Part shown: piece by piece, positions 27,191 through 38,020 of the stretch
How the letters are laid out: the number at the start of each line of letters is the position of its first letter
Numbering within the stretch: the stretch's first letter is position 1
Assembly (NCBI RefSeq): GCF_008728855.1
Contig: NZ_CP042906.1
Coordinates: forward strand, 1,798,001-1,862,000
Origin: Hypericibacter terrae
GTDB lineage: Bacteria > Pseudomonadota > Alphaproteobacteria > Dongiales > Dongiaceae
Direction: 5' to 3'
Length of the DNA: 64,000 nucleotides
Program-made: the position numbers and the translations under genes
Notes under the pieces: model-generated
What the model saw: the letters and a program-made list of their open reading frames with translations, nothing else
Told to the model about the DNA's origin: nothing
Databases searched by the model: none

Positions 27191-28301
27191 ATGGCCGAGA
27201 TCCGCATCGAAAACCTGCATCGGCGCTTCGGCGACTTCGTGGCCGTGCGCGATTCCAACCTGACCGTCCGCAACGGCGATTTCTTCGTGCTGCTGGGCCC
27301 CTCCGGCTGCGGCAAGACCACCACCCTGCGGATGATCGCGGGCCTGGAGATCCCGACCTCCGGGCGCATTCTTCTCGACGGCGAGGACGTGACTTTCCTG
27401 CGCGCCTCGAAGCGCGACATCGCCTTTGTGTTCCAGCTCTTCGCCCTCTATCCGCACATGAATGTGGGCCAGAACCTGGCCTTCCCGCTCAAGAGCGAGG
27501 GCGTGGCGCGTGCCGAGATCAGGAAGCAGGTCGCCGAAGTGGCGAGGCTCCTGCGCATCGAGCATCTGTTGAAGTCGCCGGTCGGGCGGCTCGCGGGCGG
27601 CGACCGCCAGCGCGTGGCGCTGGGGCGCGCGATCATCCGCCGGCCCAAGGCCTTCCTGATGGACGAGCCCCTGGGCACGCTCGACGCCGAGTTCCGCGAC
27701 CTGATGCGCGAGGAGCTGCGCCAGCTCCATGACCGGATCGGCGCCACCACGGTCTATGTCACGCACGACCAGATCGAGGCCATGTCGATGGCCGACCAGA
27801 TCGCGGTCATGGACAAGGGCGAGATCCTCCAGGCCGGCCCGCCCAACGAGGTCTATCAGCGCCCGGCCACCATGTTCGTCGCGGGCTTCATTGGCAGCCC
27901 GGCCATGAACTTCCTGCCCATCTCGGGACCGGTTGCGGCCGGGGCGCAGACGGTGGCGGTCAACGGCGCCAACGTCTCGATCCCGAAGCTGCATGAACCA
28001 TTGGCGCATGATCGCGGCGTGCTGGGCGCAAGACCGGAGCATCTGGAGCTGGCCGATGCGGCGGCCTTCCGCGGCCGCGTCTTCGGCGTCGAATATCTGG
28101 GTGCGCGCCAATTGGTCACGGTGGATAGCTCGGCCGGCCGTATCAAGGTGAGGGCGGCCAATACGGGGCGGGCGAAAGTGGGCGATACGGTGGGAATCGA
28201 GTTCCGGAGCGAGGCGCTGGTGCTGTTCGACGGGCGCACCGAGCGCGCGCTCGCCAGCGACCTCATGAACGGCGCGCCGCTCGCGAGCCGGAGGGCGGCC
28301 C

Positions 28302-28309
<8 letters not shown>
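27191..28309 (+). CDS. ABC transporter ATPase 1 (MalK/UgpC type) with altered signature motif
   Basis: 372 aa: nucleotide-binding domain to about residue 240, then a TOBE/OB-type regulatory domain. Walker A GPSGCGKTT, Q-loop FVFQLFALYPH, Walker B AFLMDEPLGTLDA and switch VTHDQ are intact, but the signature reads LAGGDRQR in place of LSGGQ, losing the Ser that contacts ATP's gamma phosphate. The second ATPase of the pair has a normal LSGGE. Two distinct ATPases, as in GlpS/GlpT glycerol importers, probably form a heterodimer with one weakened site. Overlaps the next gene by 8 nt. Confidence 0.92.
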
Positions 28310-29352
<1,043 letters not shown>

Positions 29353-29363
<11 letters not shown>

Positions 29364-29985
29364 ATTGACCGGACGCCTGGTCGACGCCGCGGTGACGACG
29401 ATCCGCAACCATGCCGACGAGCTGACCGGCCTCGATCAGGCGATCGGCGACGGCGATCATGGCATCAACATGAAGCGGGGCTTCGACGCCATCGCCGAGG
29501 CGGCCGAGATCAGGACACTGCCGCTGGGCGACGCGCTGCAGAAGGCGGGCATGACCCTGGTCATGAAGGTCGGCGGCGCGTCCGGGCCGCTCTTCGGCAG
29601 CCTGCTGATGGCGATGGGCAAGGCCGTCGTGGGTGACCCCACGCAAGGCGAGCAGGTCCAGGCGATGCTGACCGAAGGCATCGCGGCAGTGAAGAAGCGC
29701 GGCAAGTCGGATGTGGGCGAGAAGACCATGCTGGACGTGCTGGTGCCGGTGAGCGAGGCGCTCGCCGGCAAGCTGTCGCGCCATGCGCCGGCGGCCGAGA
29801 CGATGGCAGGCCTGCGCGCCGCGGCCGATGCCGCGCTCGAGCGCACCAAGCCGATGAAGGCCACCAAGGGCCGCGCTTCCTTCCTGGGCGACCGGTCGAT
29901 CGGCCATCTCGATCCGGGCGCCCGCTCGAGCCAGTTGTTGATCCATGCGGTGTGCGACGCGGTCGCGGAGTCCTTGAGAACATGA
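29353..29985 (+). CDS. dhaL: dihydroxyacetone kinase ADP-binding subunit DhaL
   Basis: 210 aa, full DhaL length. The Asp-rich metal/ADP site IGDGDHGINMKRG is near residue 30, and MKVGGASGPLFGSL and DVGEKTMLDVLVP are standard DhaL motifs; the ending YLGDRSIGHLDPGA-like sequence (FLGDRSIGHLDPGA) is present. DhaL keeps ADP as a bound cofactor, is rephosphorylated by DhaM and passes phosphate to dihydroxyacetone held by DhaK. Coupled to the ATPase gene before it and to dhaM after it (ATGA). Confidence 0.96.
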
Positions 29986-30392
29986 AACGCGCGGAAAGCA
30001 TGACCGATCGGGTGGGCATCGTGGTGGTGTCCCACTCGCATGAAGTCGCCAAGGGCACCATCGACATGGTGCGCCAGATGGTCGGCAACGAGATACCCAT
30101 GGCCTTCAGCGGCGGCAACCCGGCCGGCGGGCTCGGCACCGACGTGGCCTCGATCCTGGCCGCGATCGACAAGGCGTGGTCGCCCAAGGGTGTCGCGATC
30201 CTGGTCGATCTCGGCGGGGCGGAGAGCAACAGCGAGATGGCGATCGAGATGCTGCCCGAGGACCGCCGCGACAAGGTCGTGGTCTGCAACGCACCGATCG
30301 TCGAAGGTGCGGTCATGGCCGCGACCGAAGCCGCGGGCGGCGGCAGTCTGCAGGCCGTTCGCGCCACCGCCGAAGAACTATCGCCCCGATGA
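29982..30392 (+). CDS. dhaM: DhaM, EIIA-mannose-type phosphotransfer subunit
   Basis: 136 aa, an EIIA(Man) domain only; the E. coli DhaM carries HPr and EI domains fused to it, which here are separate genes. The phospho-accepting His is in VVVSHSHEVAKG (codon at 30033). The phosphosugar-handling loop ATEAAGGG is present. Start uncertain: ATG 29982 overlaps the dhaL stop as ATGA; ATG 30000 (MTDRVGIVVVSHS) fits the family N-terminus better. Confidence 0.92.
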   Translation: MKRAESMTDRVGIVVVSHSHEVAKGTIDMVRQMVGNEIPMAFSGGNPAGGLGTDVASILAAIDKAWSPKGVAILVDLGGAESNSEMAIEMLPEDRRDKVVVCNAPIVEGAVMAATEAAGGGSLQAVRATAEELSPR

Positions 30393-30697
30393 CGGTCCCG
30401 AGAACCACGATGCCCGACGCCACCGAACGCTCGATCCTCATCACCCATCAGGTGGGCCTGCATGCGCGGCCGTCGGTGAAGCTCACCAAGCTCGCCAAGA
30501 GCTTCGAAGCCGATATCCGGGTGCGCGGGGAAGGGGCCGAGGATTGGGTCGATGCCAAGAGCATCGTGCGGGTGATGGGCCTCAAGCTTCGCATGGGCAC
30601 GACCATCTTCTTCAAGGCCGATGGACCGGATGCCAGCCAGGCGCTGGAAGCGCTGGTCGGCCTGGTCGAGCGCGATTTCGATGAGCACGCGGCCTGA
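30389..30697 (+). CDS. HPr-family phosphocarrier protein
   Basis: 102 aa. The phosphorylation site is His25 in GLHARPSVKL, and the second half has DAKSIVRVMGLKLRMGTTI (KS with the regulatory-type Ser). It carries phosphate from enzyme I to DhaM. ATG 30389 overlaps the dhaM stop (ATGA); a second ATG at 30410 is possible. Its last 17 nt overlap the enzyme I gene. Confidence 0.94.
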   Translation: MTVPRTTMPDATERSILITHQVGLHARPSVKLTKLAKSFEADIRVRGEGAEDWVDAKSIVRVMGLKLRMGTTIFFKADGPDASQALEALVGLVERDFDEHAA

Positions 30698-32288
30698 ACG
30701 GACCTTCCCGGCCCAGGTTGCGTCCGAGGGATTGGCCATCGGCCGGATCGCGCTGCGGCGCATGCGGACGCTCACGGCGGTCCCCAGGGGAACGCCCGAG
30801 CAGGAGAGCGCGCGGCTCGACGCCGCCTGCCTGGCGGCGGCGGCGCAGCTGGAGCGGTTGATCGGAGGCGCGGAGGAAGAGGCCGCGTCCATCCTCGAGT
30901 TCCAGGCGGCGCTGCTGGCCGACGACGAACTGCTCGATCCCGTGCGCCAGCGCATCGCGGCCGGGGAAGCCGCCGCGGTCGCCTGGCAGCAGATGATGGA
31001 CAAGCAGGTGGCGGATTATCAGGACGCCGAAGACGAGTATTTCCGGGCGCGGGCTCTCGACATGGCCGATCTGCGCGACCGCGTCGCGGAGCAGCTCGCG
31101 GGCGGCGGCGATGACGATGCGGCGGCCGAGGCGGGCGCCATCTATGTCGGTGCCGATCTCGCCCCGTCGCGCTTCCTGGAGCTCGATTGGGAACGCTATC
31201 GCGGCGGTGCCGTCGTCCGGGGCAGCAGCGCCAGCCATGTGGCGATCCTGGCCCGGGCCCGCGGCGTGCCGCTGGTGGTGGGGTTGGCCGCCAACGAATC
31301 CATGCTGGTCGACGGCGCCGAGGCGATCCTCGATGCCGAGGCCGGGCAACTGATCCAGGACCCGTCGGCCGAGACCCGCGCCCGCTATCAGCGTCGCGCC
31401 GCCGAGCGCACGGCGGAGGCCAAGCTGCAGGCGGTCTATCTCGGCAAGCCCGCCATGACCCGCGCGGGAGAGCCGGTCCTCACCTACATCAATGTCGACG
31501 ATCCGCATGCCTTGCCTGCGATCGATCCGGCGACTTGCGACGGGGTGGGGCTGACCCGCACCGAGTTCCTGTTCTCGGGCGAAGGCGGCCTGCCGGGCGA
31601 AGGACGTCAGTTCGGCGCCTATAAGGCCCTGCTGCAATGGGCGAAGGGGCGGCCGGTCACCATCCGCACCCTCGATGCCGGCGGTGACAAGCCGATCCCG
31701 GGATTGACTCCGGATGGCGAATTGAACCCATTCTTGGGTCTGCGCGGCCTGCGGCTGTCGCTGGCGCGCCCCGATGTGTTCCGGGTCCAGCTTCGGGCCC
31801 TGGCGCGCGCCGCGGTCGAAGGCAATCTCAAGGTCATGCTGCCCATGGTGACGCGGCCCCAGGAACTGGAAGCGACCCGAGCCCTGTTCGAGACGGTGGT
31901 GGCGGAGCTCGCCGCCGAAGGAACGGCGGCGGCGATGCCCCGGCTCGGCATGATGGTCGAGGTGCCGGCGGCCGCCCTCAATATCGCCGCCTTCGACGCC
32001 GACTTCTTCTCGATCGGCAGCAACGATCTGGTGCAATACGTGACCGCGGCGGGCCGCGACTGCGATTCCGTGCGCGATCTCTACGATCCGCTGGAGCCGG
32101 GCGTTCTCGAGCTCATCCGCCGCGTCGCGCAGCATGGCAGGCTGGTGGGTCGCGAGGTCAGCCTCTGCGGCGACATGGCCTCGGATCCGAAATATCTCCC
32201 GGCCCTGCTCGACACCGGCCTGCGCGCGGTGTCGGTCGCGCCGGCGCGCCTCGCCCGCGCCAAGGCGCAGATCGCCGCCTATGGCTGA
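30681..32288 (+). CDS. PTS enzyme I (phosphoenolpyruvate-protein phosphotransferase)
   Basis: 535 aa, complete enzyme I: HPr-binding helices, phospho-His domain with His186 in GSSASHVAILARARG, and the PEP-binding barrel with GVGLTRTEFLF, TLDAGGDKP, PMVTRPQEL, GSNDLVQY and the active Cys in VSLCGDMASDP. It starts the PEP-driven relay for the Dha kinase. ATG 30681 lies inside the HPr gene end. It differs from PtsP/nitrogen PTS proteins in lacking a GAF domain. Stop overlaps the next start. Confidence 0.95.
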   Translation: MSTRPERTFPAQVASEGLAIGRIALRRMRTLTAVPRGTPEQESARLDAACLAAAAQLERLIGGAEEEAASILEFQAALLADDELLDPVRQRIAAGEAAAVAWQQMMDKQVADYQDAEDEYFRARALDMADLRDRVAEQLAGGGDDDAAAEAGAIYVGADLAPSRFLELDWERYRGGAVVRGSSASHVAILARARGVPLVVGLAANESMLVDGAEAILDAEAGQLIQDPSAETRARYQRRAAERTAEAKLQAVYLGKPAMTRAGEPVLTYINVDDPHALPAIDPATCDGVGLTRTEFLFSGEGGLPGEGRQFGAYKALLQWAKGRPVTIRTLDAGGDKPIPGLTPDGELNPFLGLRGLRLSLARPDVFRVQLRALARAAVEGNLKVMLPMVTRPQELEATRALFETVVAELAAEGTAAAMPRLGMMVEVPAAALNIAAFDADFFSIGSNDLVQYVTAAGRDCDSVRDLYDPLEPGVLELIRRVAQHGRLVGREVSLCGDMASDPKYLPALLDTGLRAVSVAPARLARAKAQIAAYG

Positions 32289-32727
32289 CGATCAGCGCAA
32301 CAGCCGGGGGGCACCGGCACGCGAGGAACGGGTCGCGGCCTATAAGCGGCTGCTGCAGGAATATCTGGACCGGCGTCCATCCGGCATGCGCCTCCAGATC
32401 GCGCGCGCCATGGGCAAGCATCGCAGCTTCGTCTCGCAGATCACCAATCCGTCCTATTCGATCCCGATCCCGGCGCGCCATCTCGAGACCATCTTCCGCA
32501 TCTGCCATTTCTCGCCGGTCGAGCGAAAGACCTTCCTCGCCGCCTATGGCGAGGCCCACCCGAACCAGTCGGCGGAGAAGGGGACACCCGCGCGCAAAGC
32601 GTCGGGTGCCAGAAAGCTCGAGATCGAGCTCCCCAGCAGCGGCGACGCCAGGTTCGACGAGGCGGTCGACGAGATCGTCAGGCAATTCGCGAAGCAGATC
32701 GCGAAGCTGGGGCAGAAGCGGGGGTAA
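32281..32727 (+). CDS. small HTH protein, last gene of the transporter/Dha operon
   Basis: 148 aa. Residues ~35-60 (MRLQIARAMGKHRSFVSQI) look like a helix-turn-helix, followed by a helix pair and a C-terminal basic/acidic helical tail (ELPSSGDARFDEAVDEIVRQ). ATG 32281 overlaps the enzyme I stop by 8 nt. It is a good candidate for the regulator that binds the repeated TTTAG element of this operon and of dhaK, but that is inference from co-location; another regulator elsewhere is equally possible. Confidence 0.78.
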   Translation: MADDQRNSRGAPAREERVAAYKRLLQEYLDRRPSGMRLQIARAMGKHRSFVSQITNPSYSIPIPARHLETIFRICHFSPVERKTFLAAYGEAHPNQSAEKGTPARKASGARKLEIELPSSGDARFDEAVDEIVRQFAKQIAKLGQKRG

Positions 32728-32736
32728 AATCCTATC

Positions 32737-32816
32737 GTCACCCCCGCGAAAGCGGGGGCCCAACTCGATCCAGCGGCGTCGGTTGAAGGATGGTTCCCCG
32801 CTTTCGCGGGGATGAC
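32737..32816. repeat. inverted pair of REP-like units / bidirectional stop
   Basis: GTCACCCCCGCGAAAGCGGG at 32737-32756 and the reverse complement unit CCCCGCTTTCGCGGGGATGA at 32796-32815. Each unit is a 6-7 bp stem with a GAAA (GNRA) or TTTC loop. GTCATCCCCGCGAAAGCGGGG is a widespread intergenic repeat of alphaproteobacteria. It lies between convergent genes (32727 and 32854) and probably ends both transcripts. Confidence 0.85.
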
Positions 32817-32853
32817 AACTTTTTGTTGGGCGAATGAGATCTTTGGAACGGTC

Positions 32854-33846
32854 TCACACGCCCCAACGCAGCGCCGCCGTGTGCACCGGGTGGTCCCACA
32901 GCTTGATCAGCTCGTCGTCGAGCGCCACGAGAGTGAGAGAGCAGCCCTGCATCTCCAGGGACGTCACGTAATTGCCGACCAGCGAGCGGGCGATCTTGAT
33001 GTTCCTGGCCTCGCAATAGCGCCGGGCCGCGTCATATATGAGATAGAGCTCCATCGAGGGTGTGCCGCCGAAGCCGTTGACGAAGAGGAGGTGAGGGGCA
33101 CCCGCCTTGGGCTTCAGGTCGCCATCGATCGCGCTCATCAGCGTATGCGCGATGGCATCGGCCTTCTCGAGCTTGACCCGCTTGCGGCCGGGCTCGCCAT
33201 GGATACCCACACCCATCTCGACCTCGTCCTCGCCGAGCTGGAAGGTGGGCTTGCCGGCGGCGGGCACGGTGCAGCTCGTCAGCGCCACGCCCATCGAGCG
33301 CGTCGCCTTGTTGACCCGCTCGCCCAGTGCCTTGCAGGCGGCGAGATCGGCGCCCTTGTCGGCCGCGGCCCCGACCATCTTCTCCACCACGACCGTGCCG
33401 GCGACGCCGCGCCGGCCGGTGGTGTAGGTCGAATCCTCGACCGCGACGTCGTCATTGGTGACGACCGTGGCCTGGTCGCCGCTGATCATGTCGGCGGCCA
33501 TCTCGAAATTCATCAGGTCGCCGGAATAGTTCTTCACGATGAAGAGCACGCCGGACCCGCCATCGACGGCCTCGGCCGCGGCCACCATCTGGTCGGGGGT
33601 GCAGGAGGTGAAGACCTGGCCGGGGCAGGCGGCATCGAGCATCCCCTTGCCCACGAAGCCCGCATGGAGCGGCTCATGGCCCGAGCCGCCGCCGGAGATG
33701 AGCGCGACCTTGCCCTTGACCGGGGCGCCGGCGCGCGCGACGAAAGTCGGATCCATCCGGACCCGGACGATATCGTGATGGGCCGCGCCGAAGCCGCGCA
33801 GGCTTTCGGTCAGCACCTGATCGACGCTGTTGATGAATTTCTTCAT
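32854..33846 (-). CDS. dhaK: dihydroxyacetone kinase substrate-binding subunit DhaK
   Basis: 330 aa. His216 in GVGIHGEPG is the residue that covalently binds dihydroxyacetone as a hemiaminal (His218 in E. coli DhaK). GGGSGHEPLHAGFVG and VKNYSGDLMNF are also family signatures. It runs opposite to the dhaL/dhaM operon and ends 126 nt from it, but its promoter carries the same 20-bp element, so the subunits should be induced together. Start ATG 33846. Confidence 0.96.
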   Translation of the reverse strand: MKKFINSVDQVLTESLRGFGAAHHDIVRVRMDPTFVARAGAPVKGKVALISGGGSGHEPLHAGFVGKGMLDAACPGQVFTSCTPDQMVAAAEAVDGGSGVLFIVKNYSGDLMNFEMAADMISGDQATVVTNDDVAVEDSTYTTGRRGVAGTVVVEKMVGAAADKGADLAACKALGERVNKATRSMGVALTSCTVPAAGKPTFQLGEDEVEMGVGIHGEPGRKRVKLEKADAIAHTLMSAIDGDLKPKAGAPHLLFVNGFGGTPSMELYLIYDAARRYCEARNIKIARSLVGNYVTSLEMQGCSLTLVALDDELIKLWDHPVHTAALRWGV

Positions 33847-33911
33847 GAGCGATTCTCCCCGGCTCTGCGGCTGTCTGCCTGATTGAAGGCGATCGGCGGA
33901 CTTGCGGCTCG

Positions 33912-33941
33912 AATACTAAACTAAACTAAACTTCGCGCCAA
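33912..33941 (-). promoter_or_regulatory. sigma70-like promoter with repeated TTTAG operator (dhaK)
   Basis: On the - strand: TTGGCG (33936-33941), 17-nt spacer, TAGTAT (33913-33918). The element GTTTAGTTTAGTTTAGTATT (33912-33931) fills the spacer and -10, matching the site in front of the ABC operon at 18 of 20 positions. It is 66 nt upstream of the dhaK ATG. Confidence 0.75.
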
Positions 33942-34016
33942 CCTGCAGCATAGCCGAGGATGGGGGATCGGGGGGCCCCAGCCCCAGCCGATCCGGGGTG
34001 GCCGCGCCTCGGGCGC

Positions 34017-35027
34017 TCATTCCCCCCAGGCGACGAAGAGGCCGATATCGCCGGGCATGCCGCCGGGGAAATCGAGCACGCGCGCCGACAGATGGAAGCC
34101 CTCGGGCTTCAGATCCTGCTCCCACCAGAGGTAGATCTCGGCGGCTTCGCCGCGCAGCGTTTTCGGCCAGCCCTTCTCGGCGACATTGATCGCCCGACCG
34201 CCGTCGCTGCAGAGCTGGCTCGGGAAACGAAGCAGCAGAAATTCGGTTTGCCCGCGCTCGGCCGCCTGGTGGGCATGCTGCAGCAGCGTTCTCCAGCCCT
34301 CGTTCGAGATATGCTCATCCAGGAGCGCCCGCATGCGTTGCCGGCGCTTCGTCGTGTCGGCCAGACGCGATTCCTGGCGTTGCCGGAGCTGCATCTCCTT
34401 GAAGTCCTCGGCCAGGTGCCGGAAATGACGGGCCGTCAGCGCATCCGCTTGCGCCCCGGGGGCGGCGGAGGGCGGTCCGCGGTCTGGCGCGGGAGTTGCG
34501 TCCGGCTTGTCGTGGCGTGGGACCGGCGTCGGTTCGCGGGGCGCGCGACTGGTATGCGCGGCTGCCGCCGCTCCCTGGTTCTCGGACGCCATGGCCCTCA
34601 CCAGGTCGGCGCGGCTCACGATTCCGACCATGCGGCCCTCCCGCAGTACCGGCACGCGCTTGAACCCGTGATCCGACAGGATCCGTGCTATCTCCGCGAC
34701 AGGCGTGTTCTCGTCAACCGTGACGATCGGGGAGGACATGACATCTGCGGCTGTCTGCGGCGAAGCCTGGACCGTCGCGAGAAAGTCCGGATGAAGCGCC
34801 TCGCCCTCGGCAAACAGCGTCAGCCACCAATCGCGGCGAGCCTGCCGTTCGGCGTCCTTGCGGCCGATGAGGTCGCCCTCGCTGACCATGCCGATCGGGA
34901 CACCCGCGCCATCGACGACAGGCACGGCGCTGATGCCGTTGCGGAGCAGGAGCAGCGCGATGTCCCGAACACCGGCGCCGGGAGTCACCGACAGGACGTC
35001 GGTCGTCATTATGTCATGCGCGTTCAC
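34017..35027 (-). CDS. CBS-domain protein with conserved C-terminal region
   Basis: 336 aa. Residues ~5-60 and ~90-150 are two CBS domains (AHDIMTTDVLSVTPGAGVRD, AADVMSSPIVTVDENTPVAE), a Pro/Ala linker ~155-195, and a helical then beta-rich C-terminal part (~200-336) of unknown fold ending FVAWGE. The GTG start at 35027 has GGGAG 8 nt upstream; the ATG of the longer frame is far beyond the promoter. CBS pairs bind adenine nucleotides, so the protein may sense energy state. It diverges from the acetyl-CoA-synthetase-like operon across a perfect FixK/FNR box. Confidence 0.82.
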   Translation of the reverse strand: MNAHDIMTTDVLSVTPGAGVRDIALLLLRNGISAVPVVDGAGVPIGMVSEGDLIGRKDAERQARRDWWLTLFAEGEALHPDFLATVQASPQTAADVMSSPIVTVDENTPVAEIARILSDHGFKRVPVLREGRMVGIVSRADLVRAMASENQGAAAAAHTSRAPREPTPVPRHDKPDATPAPDRGPPSAAPGAQADALTARHFRHLAEDFKEMQLRQRQESRLADTTKRRQRMRALLDEHISNEGWRTLLQHAHQAAERGQTEFLLLRFPSQLCSDGGRAINVAEKGWPKTLRGEAAEIYLWWEQDLKPEGFHLSARVLDFPGGMPGDIGLFVAWGE

Positions 35028-35167
35028 GATTTCTCCCTCGGCGGCCTGCGTCCGGATCCGCGGGCGGCGTGAGAGGACAGGGATGCGTGAGCCACGGATC
35101 GACGGCCGGTACGGCTCGATCCGTGTCTGACATCCCCGGCTCCTGCGGATCCAACTCTTTCCTGCGA

Positions 35168-35210
35168 AGACTAGGACCTGGCTCGGGTAGGCGACGTTGA
35201 TCGAGATCAA
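35168..35210 (-). promoter_or_regulatory. class II FNR/FixK-type promoter for the CBS gene
   Basis: The box TTGAT-CGAG-ATCAA (35197-35210) is centred 33 nt from a -10-like TAGTCT (35168-35173, - strand), which would place the transcript start near 35162 and the box at -41.5, the standard position for FNR/FixK activation. The leader to the GTG start would be ~135 nt. Confidence 0.7.
35197..35210. promoter_or_regulatory. perfect FNR/FixK box between CBS gene and acs-pdh operon
   Basis: TTGATCGAGATCAA, 10 of 10 conserved positions. It is palindromic, so it could act on both divergent units: it is 43 nt before the ligase ATG at 35253 and 170 nt before the CBS start. Confidence 0.88.
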
Positions 35211-35252
35211 GGCGGAACTCTTGACATCCGCGCAGATTTTAATAAGGGGGCC

Positions 35253-37025
35253 ATGGAGCAGGCGATGCCATTCGCCACGATCAGCAAACCGCCACCGTCT
35301 GGAGTGTCGCCACGGCTGGCCGACTATGAAGGCGCCTGCCGGGATTTTTCCTGGGTGGCCGCGCGGGCCATGTTGAGCGGTCTGCCCGGCGGCGGGCTCA
35401 ACATCGCCTATGAGGCGGTCGACCGCCATGTCCGGGCCGGGATGGGCAGCAAGCTGGCCCTGCGCTGGATCGGCAAGGACGACCGGATTCAGGACTTCAG
35501 CTACGAGGGGCTGCGCCGGGCCACCAATCGCTTTGCCAATCTTCTGGTCCGGCTCGGGCTGAAGCCGGGCGAGCGCGTCTTCACCTTGCTGGGCCGCCAA
35601 CCCGCTCTCTACATCGCCGCGCTCGGGAGCGTGAAGGCGGGGTGCGTTTTCTCGCCCCTCTTTTCCGCCTTCGGGCCGGAGCCGGTGGAGGCGCGCCTGT
35701 CGAAGGGCGACGGCCGCGTCCTGGTTACTACCGAGCCGCATTATCGCAAGAAAGTCGCGCCCATCCGCGACCGGCTGCCAGGGCTAAGGCACATCGTGCT
35801 GGTCGGGGAGCGGACCGAAGCTGTTTCAGGCGGATCGCTCGACTTCGACGCAGCGTTGGCGGTCGAAAGCGAGGATTTCGCGATCGTGCCGACCAGGCCC
35901 GACGACATCGCCTTGCTCCATTTCACCAGCGGGACGACCGGCAAACCCAAGGGCGCGCTTCATGTGCATGAGGCGGTCGTTGCGCACCATGCGACCGGTC
36001 AGTACGCCCTCGATTTTCACGGCGACGATATCTTCTGGTGCACGGCCGATCCGGGCTGGGTGACCGGTACTTCTTATGGAATCATTTCCCCGCTGACCAA
36101 CGGTCTGACGATGATCGTGGACGAGGCCGAGTTCGACGCCCTGCGCTGGTTCCGGATCCTCCAGGAGCAGAAAGTCACGGTCTGGTATACGGCGCCGACG
36201 GCAATCCGGATGCTGATGCGATTGGGTCCGAAACCGGCGGAGGGTTTCGACCTGTCGCGGCTGCGATTTCTCTCCAGCGTCGGCGAGCCGTTGAACCCGG
36301 AAGCGGTGGTGTGGAGCCTTGGCGCCTTCGGCCGGCCGTTTCACGACAATTGGTGGCAGACAGAGACGGGCGGAATCATGATTGCGAACTATGCCGCCAT
36401 GAACATCAAGCCGGGCTCGATGGGGCGCCCATTGCCGGGAATCGAAGCGGCGATCGTCGAACGCGCCGGAGACGGTGAGCTACGCGAGGTGACCGCGCCC
36501 GACACCCTCGGCGAACTGGCCTTGAAGCGCGGATGGCCCTCGATGTTTCGCGGTTATCTCGGCGAGACGGAACGCTATGAGAAATGTTTCGTCGGAGATT
36601 GGTATCTCTCGGGCGATCTCGCGACCCGCGACAAGGACGGATATTTCTGGTTCGTCGGCCGCTCGGACGATGTCATCAAGTCCGCCGGCCATCTGATCGG
36701 CCCGTTCGAGGTCGAGAGCGCCTTGATGGAGCACCCCGCGGTCGTGGAGGCGGCGGTCATCGGCAAGCCGGATCCGATCATCGGCGAATCGGTCAAAGCC
36801 TTCGTTGTGCTCAAGCAAGGTCACGAGGACAGCGTCGCGCTGCGCAAGGAGCTGCTCGGCTTTGCGCGCATCCGTCTTGGGGCCGCAGTGGCGCCGCGCG
36901 AGATCGATATCAAAGCAGGACTGCCCCGGACCCGAAGCGGCAAGATCATGCGCCGCCTGCTCAAGGCGCGCGAGCTCGGCCTGCCCGAGGGCGACCTCTC
37001 GACGCTGGAAAGCGATACGCGATGA
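35253..37025 (+). CDS. acsA: acetyl-CoA synthetase-like AMP-forming ligase
   Basis: 590 aa of the AcsA branch of ANL enzymes. P-loop [20 protein letters not shown] (~residue 220), adenylate motif [13 protein letters not shown] (~370), STGD-equivalent [20 protein letters not shown] (first 20 shown) and the C-terminal Lys in [12 protein letters not shown] for the adenylation half-reaction. AAGGGGG precedes ATG 35253. Expected to make acetyl-CoA (or another short acyl-CoA) from the acid, ATP and CoA. First gene of an operon with E1/E2 of a 2-oxo acid dehydrogenase and an ACP, all joined by ATGA or 1-nt overlaps, so acyl loading of the ACP is an alternative role. Confidence 0.88.
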   Translation: MEQAMPFATISKPPPSGVSPRLADYEGACRDFSWVAARAMLSGLPGGGLNIAYEAVDRHVRAGMGSKLALRWIGKDDRIQDFSYEGLRRATNRFANLLVRLGLKPGERVFTLLGRQPALYIAALGSVKAGCVFSPLFSAFGPEPVEARLSKGDGRVLVTTEPHYRKKVAPIRDRLPGLRHIVLVGERTEAVSGGSLDFDAALAVESEDFAIVPTRPDDIALLHFTSGTTGKPKGALHVHEAVVAHHATGQYALDFHGDDIFWCTADPGWVTGTSYGIISPLTNGLTMIVDEAEFDALRWFRILQEQKVTVWYTAPTAIRMLMRLGPKPAEGFDLSRLRFLSSVGEPLNPEAVVWSLGAFGRPFHDNWWQTETGGIMIANYAAMNIKPGSMGRPLPGIEAAIVERAGDGELREVTAPDTLGELALKRGWPSMFRGYLGETERYEKCFVGDWYLSGDLATRDKDGYFWFVGRSDDVIKSAGHLIGPFEVESALMEHPAVVEAAVIGKPDPIIGESVKAFVVLKQGHEDSVALRKELLGFARIRLGAAVAPREIDIKAGLPRTRSGKIMRRLLKARELGLPEGDLSTLESDTR

Positions 37026-38020
37026 CGGCATCGATGCCCCCCAAGACTCATTTAAGCCGAGCCCACATCTTGTCGCTGACGAAGGAGATGTTGCGCATCC
37101 GTCGTTTCGAGGAGAAATGCGCCGAGCTCTACACGCAGGAGAAGATCAGAGGGTTCCTGCATCTCTATATCGGCGAAGAGGCGATTGCGGTCGGAGTCAA
37201 CCAGGCGCTGGCTCCCACCGACGCGATCGTCTCGACCTATCGGGAACATGGCCATGCGCTGGCGCGCGGAATCAAGATGGGCCCGCTCATGGCCGAGATG
37301 TACGGCAAGCGCGAAGGCTGCAGCCGCGGACGCGGCGGGTCCATGCATGTGTTCGATGCGGCAACGCGCTTCTATGGCGGCAATGCCATCGTCGGCGGCG
37401 GGTTGCCGATCGCGGTGGGGTTGGCGCTGGCGGACAAGATGCACAACAGAGCCAATGTGACGGTCTGCTTCTTCGGCGAGGGTGCGGTCGCGGAAGGCGA
37501 GTTCCACGAGAGCATGAACCTGGCGGCCCTCTGGCAATTGCCTGTGCTGTTCGTCTGCGAGAATAATCTCTATGCCATGGGAACCGCGCTGGCCATCTCG
37601 GAATCCGAAACGGACATCCACCGCAAGGCGGAGAGCTATCGCACGGCATCGACCGCAGTGGACGGCATGGATGTGGTCGCGGTGGAAAGTGCGACCCGCG
37701 GCGCGCTCGAGACGATTCGCAAAGGCGGCGGCCCGGCCTTTCTCGAATGCCGGACCTATCGGTTCCGGGCCCATTCTATGTTCGACGCCCAGCTCTACCG
37801 GCCCAAGGCGGAGGTGGAAGCGTGGAAGAAACGCTGTCCGATCGAGCGTCTGGAAAGATGGGCGGTCGAGGCCGGCATCCTCCATGAAAGCGATCTCGCG
37901 TCCGTCGATGCGGAGGTCGCACGAGAGGTTCAGGACGCAGTGGCGTTCGCCGAGGCCGGCAGCTGGGAGCCGGTAGCGGACCTGTTGCGCGATGTGCAGA
38001 CGCCCGGGATTGTGCCATGA
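37022..38020 (+). CDS. TPP-dependent 2-oxo acid dehydrogenase E1 alpha subunit
   Basis: 332 aa. Motifs of pyruvate/acetoin dehydrogenase E1 alpha: [20 protein letters not shown] at the N-terminus, [28 protein letters not shown] and the TPP-Mg loop [14 protein letters not shown]...ENN. Start ATG 37022 overlaps the ligase stop (ATGA). Substrate could be pyruvate or acetoin; sequence by eye does not separate the two. Confidence 0.9.
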   Translation: MTASMPPKTHLSRAHILSLTKEMLRIRRFEEKCAELYTQEKIRGFLHLYIGEEAIAVGVNQALAPTDAIVSTYREHGHALARGIKMGPLMAEMYGKREGCSRGRGGSMHVFDAATRFYGGNAIVGGGLPIAVGLALADKMHNRANVTVCFFGEGAVAEGEFHESMNLAALWQLPVLFVCENNLYAMGTALAISESETDIHRKAESYRTASTAVDGMDVVAVESATRGALETIRKGGGPAFLECRTYRFRAHSMFDAQLYRPKAEVEAWKKRCPIERLERWAVEAGILHESDLASVDAEVAREVQDAVAFAEAGSWEPVADLLRDVQTPGIVP

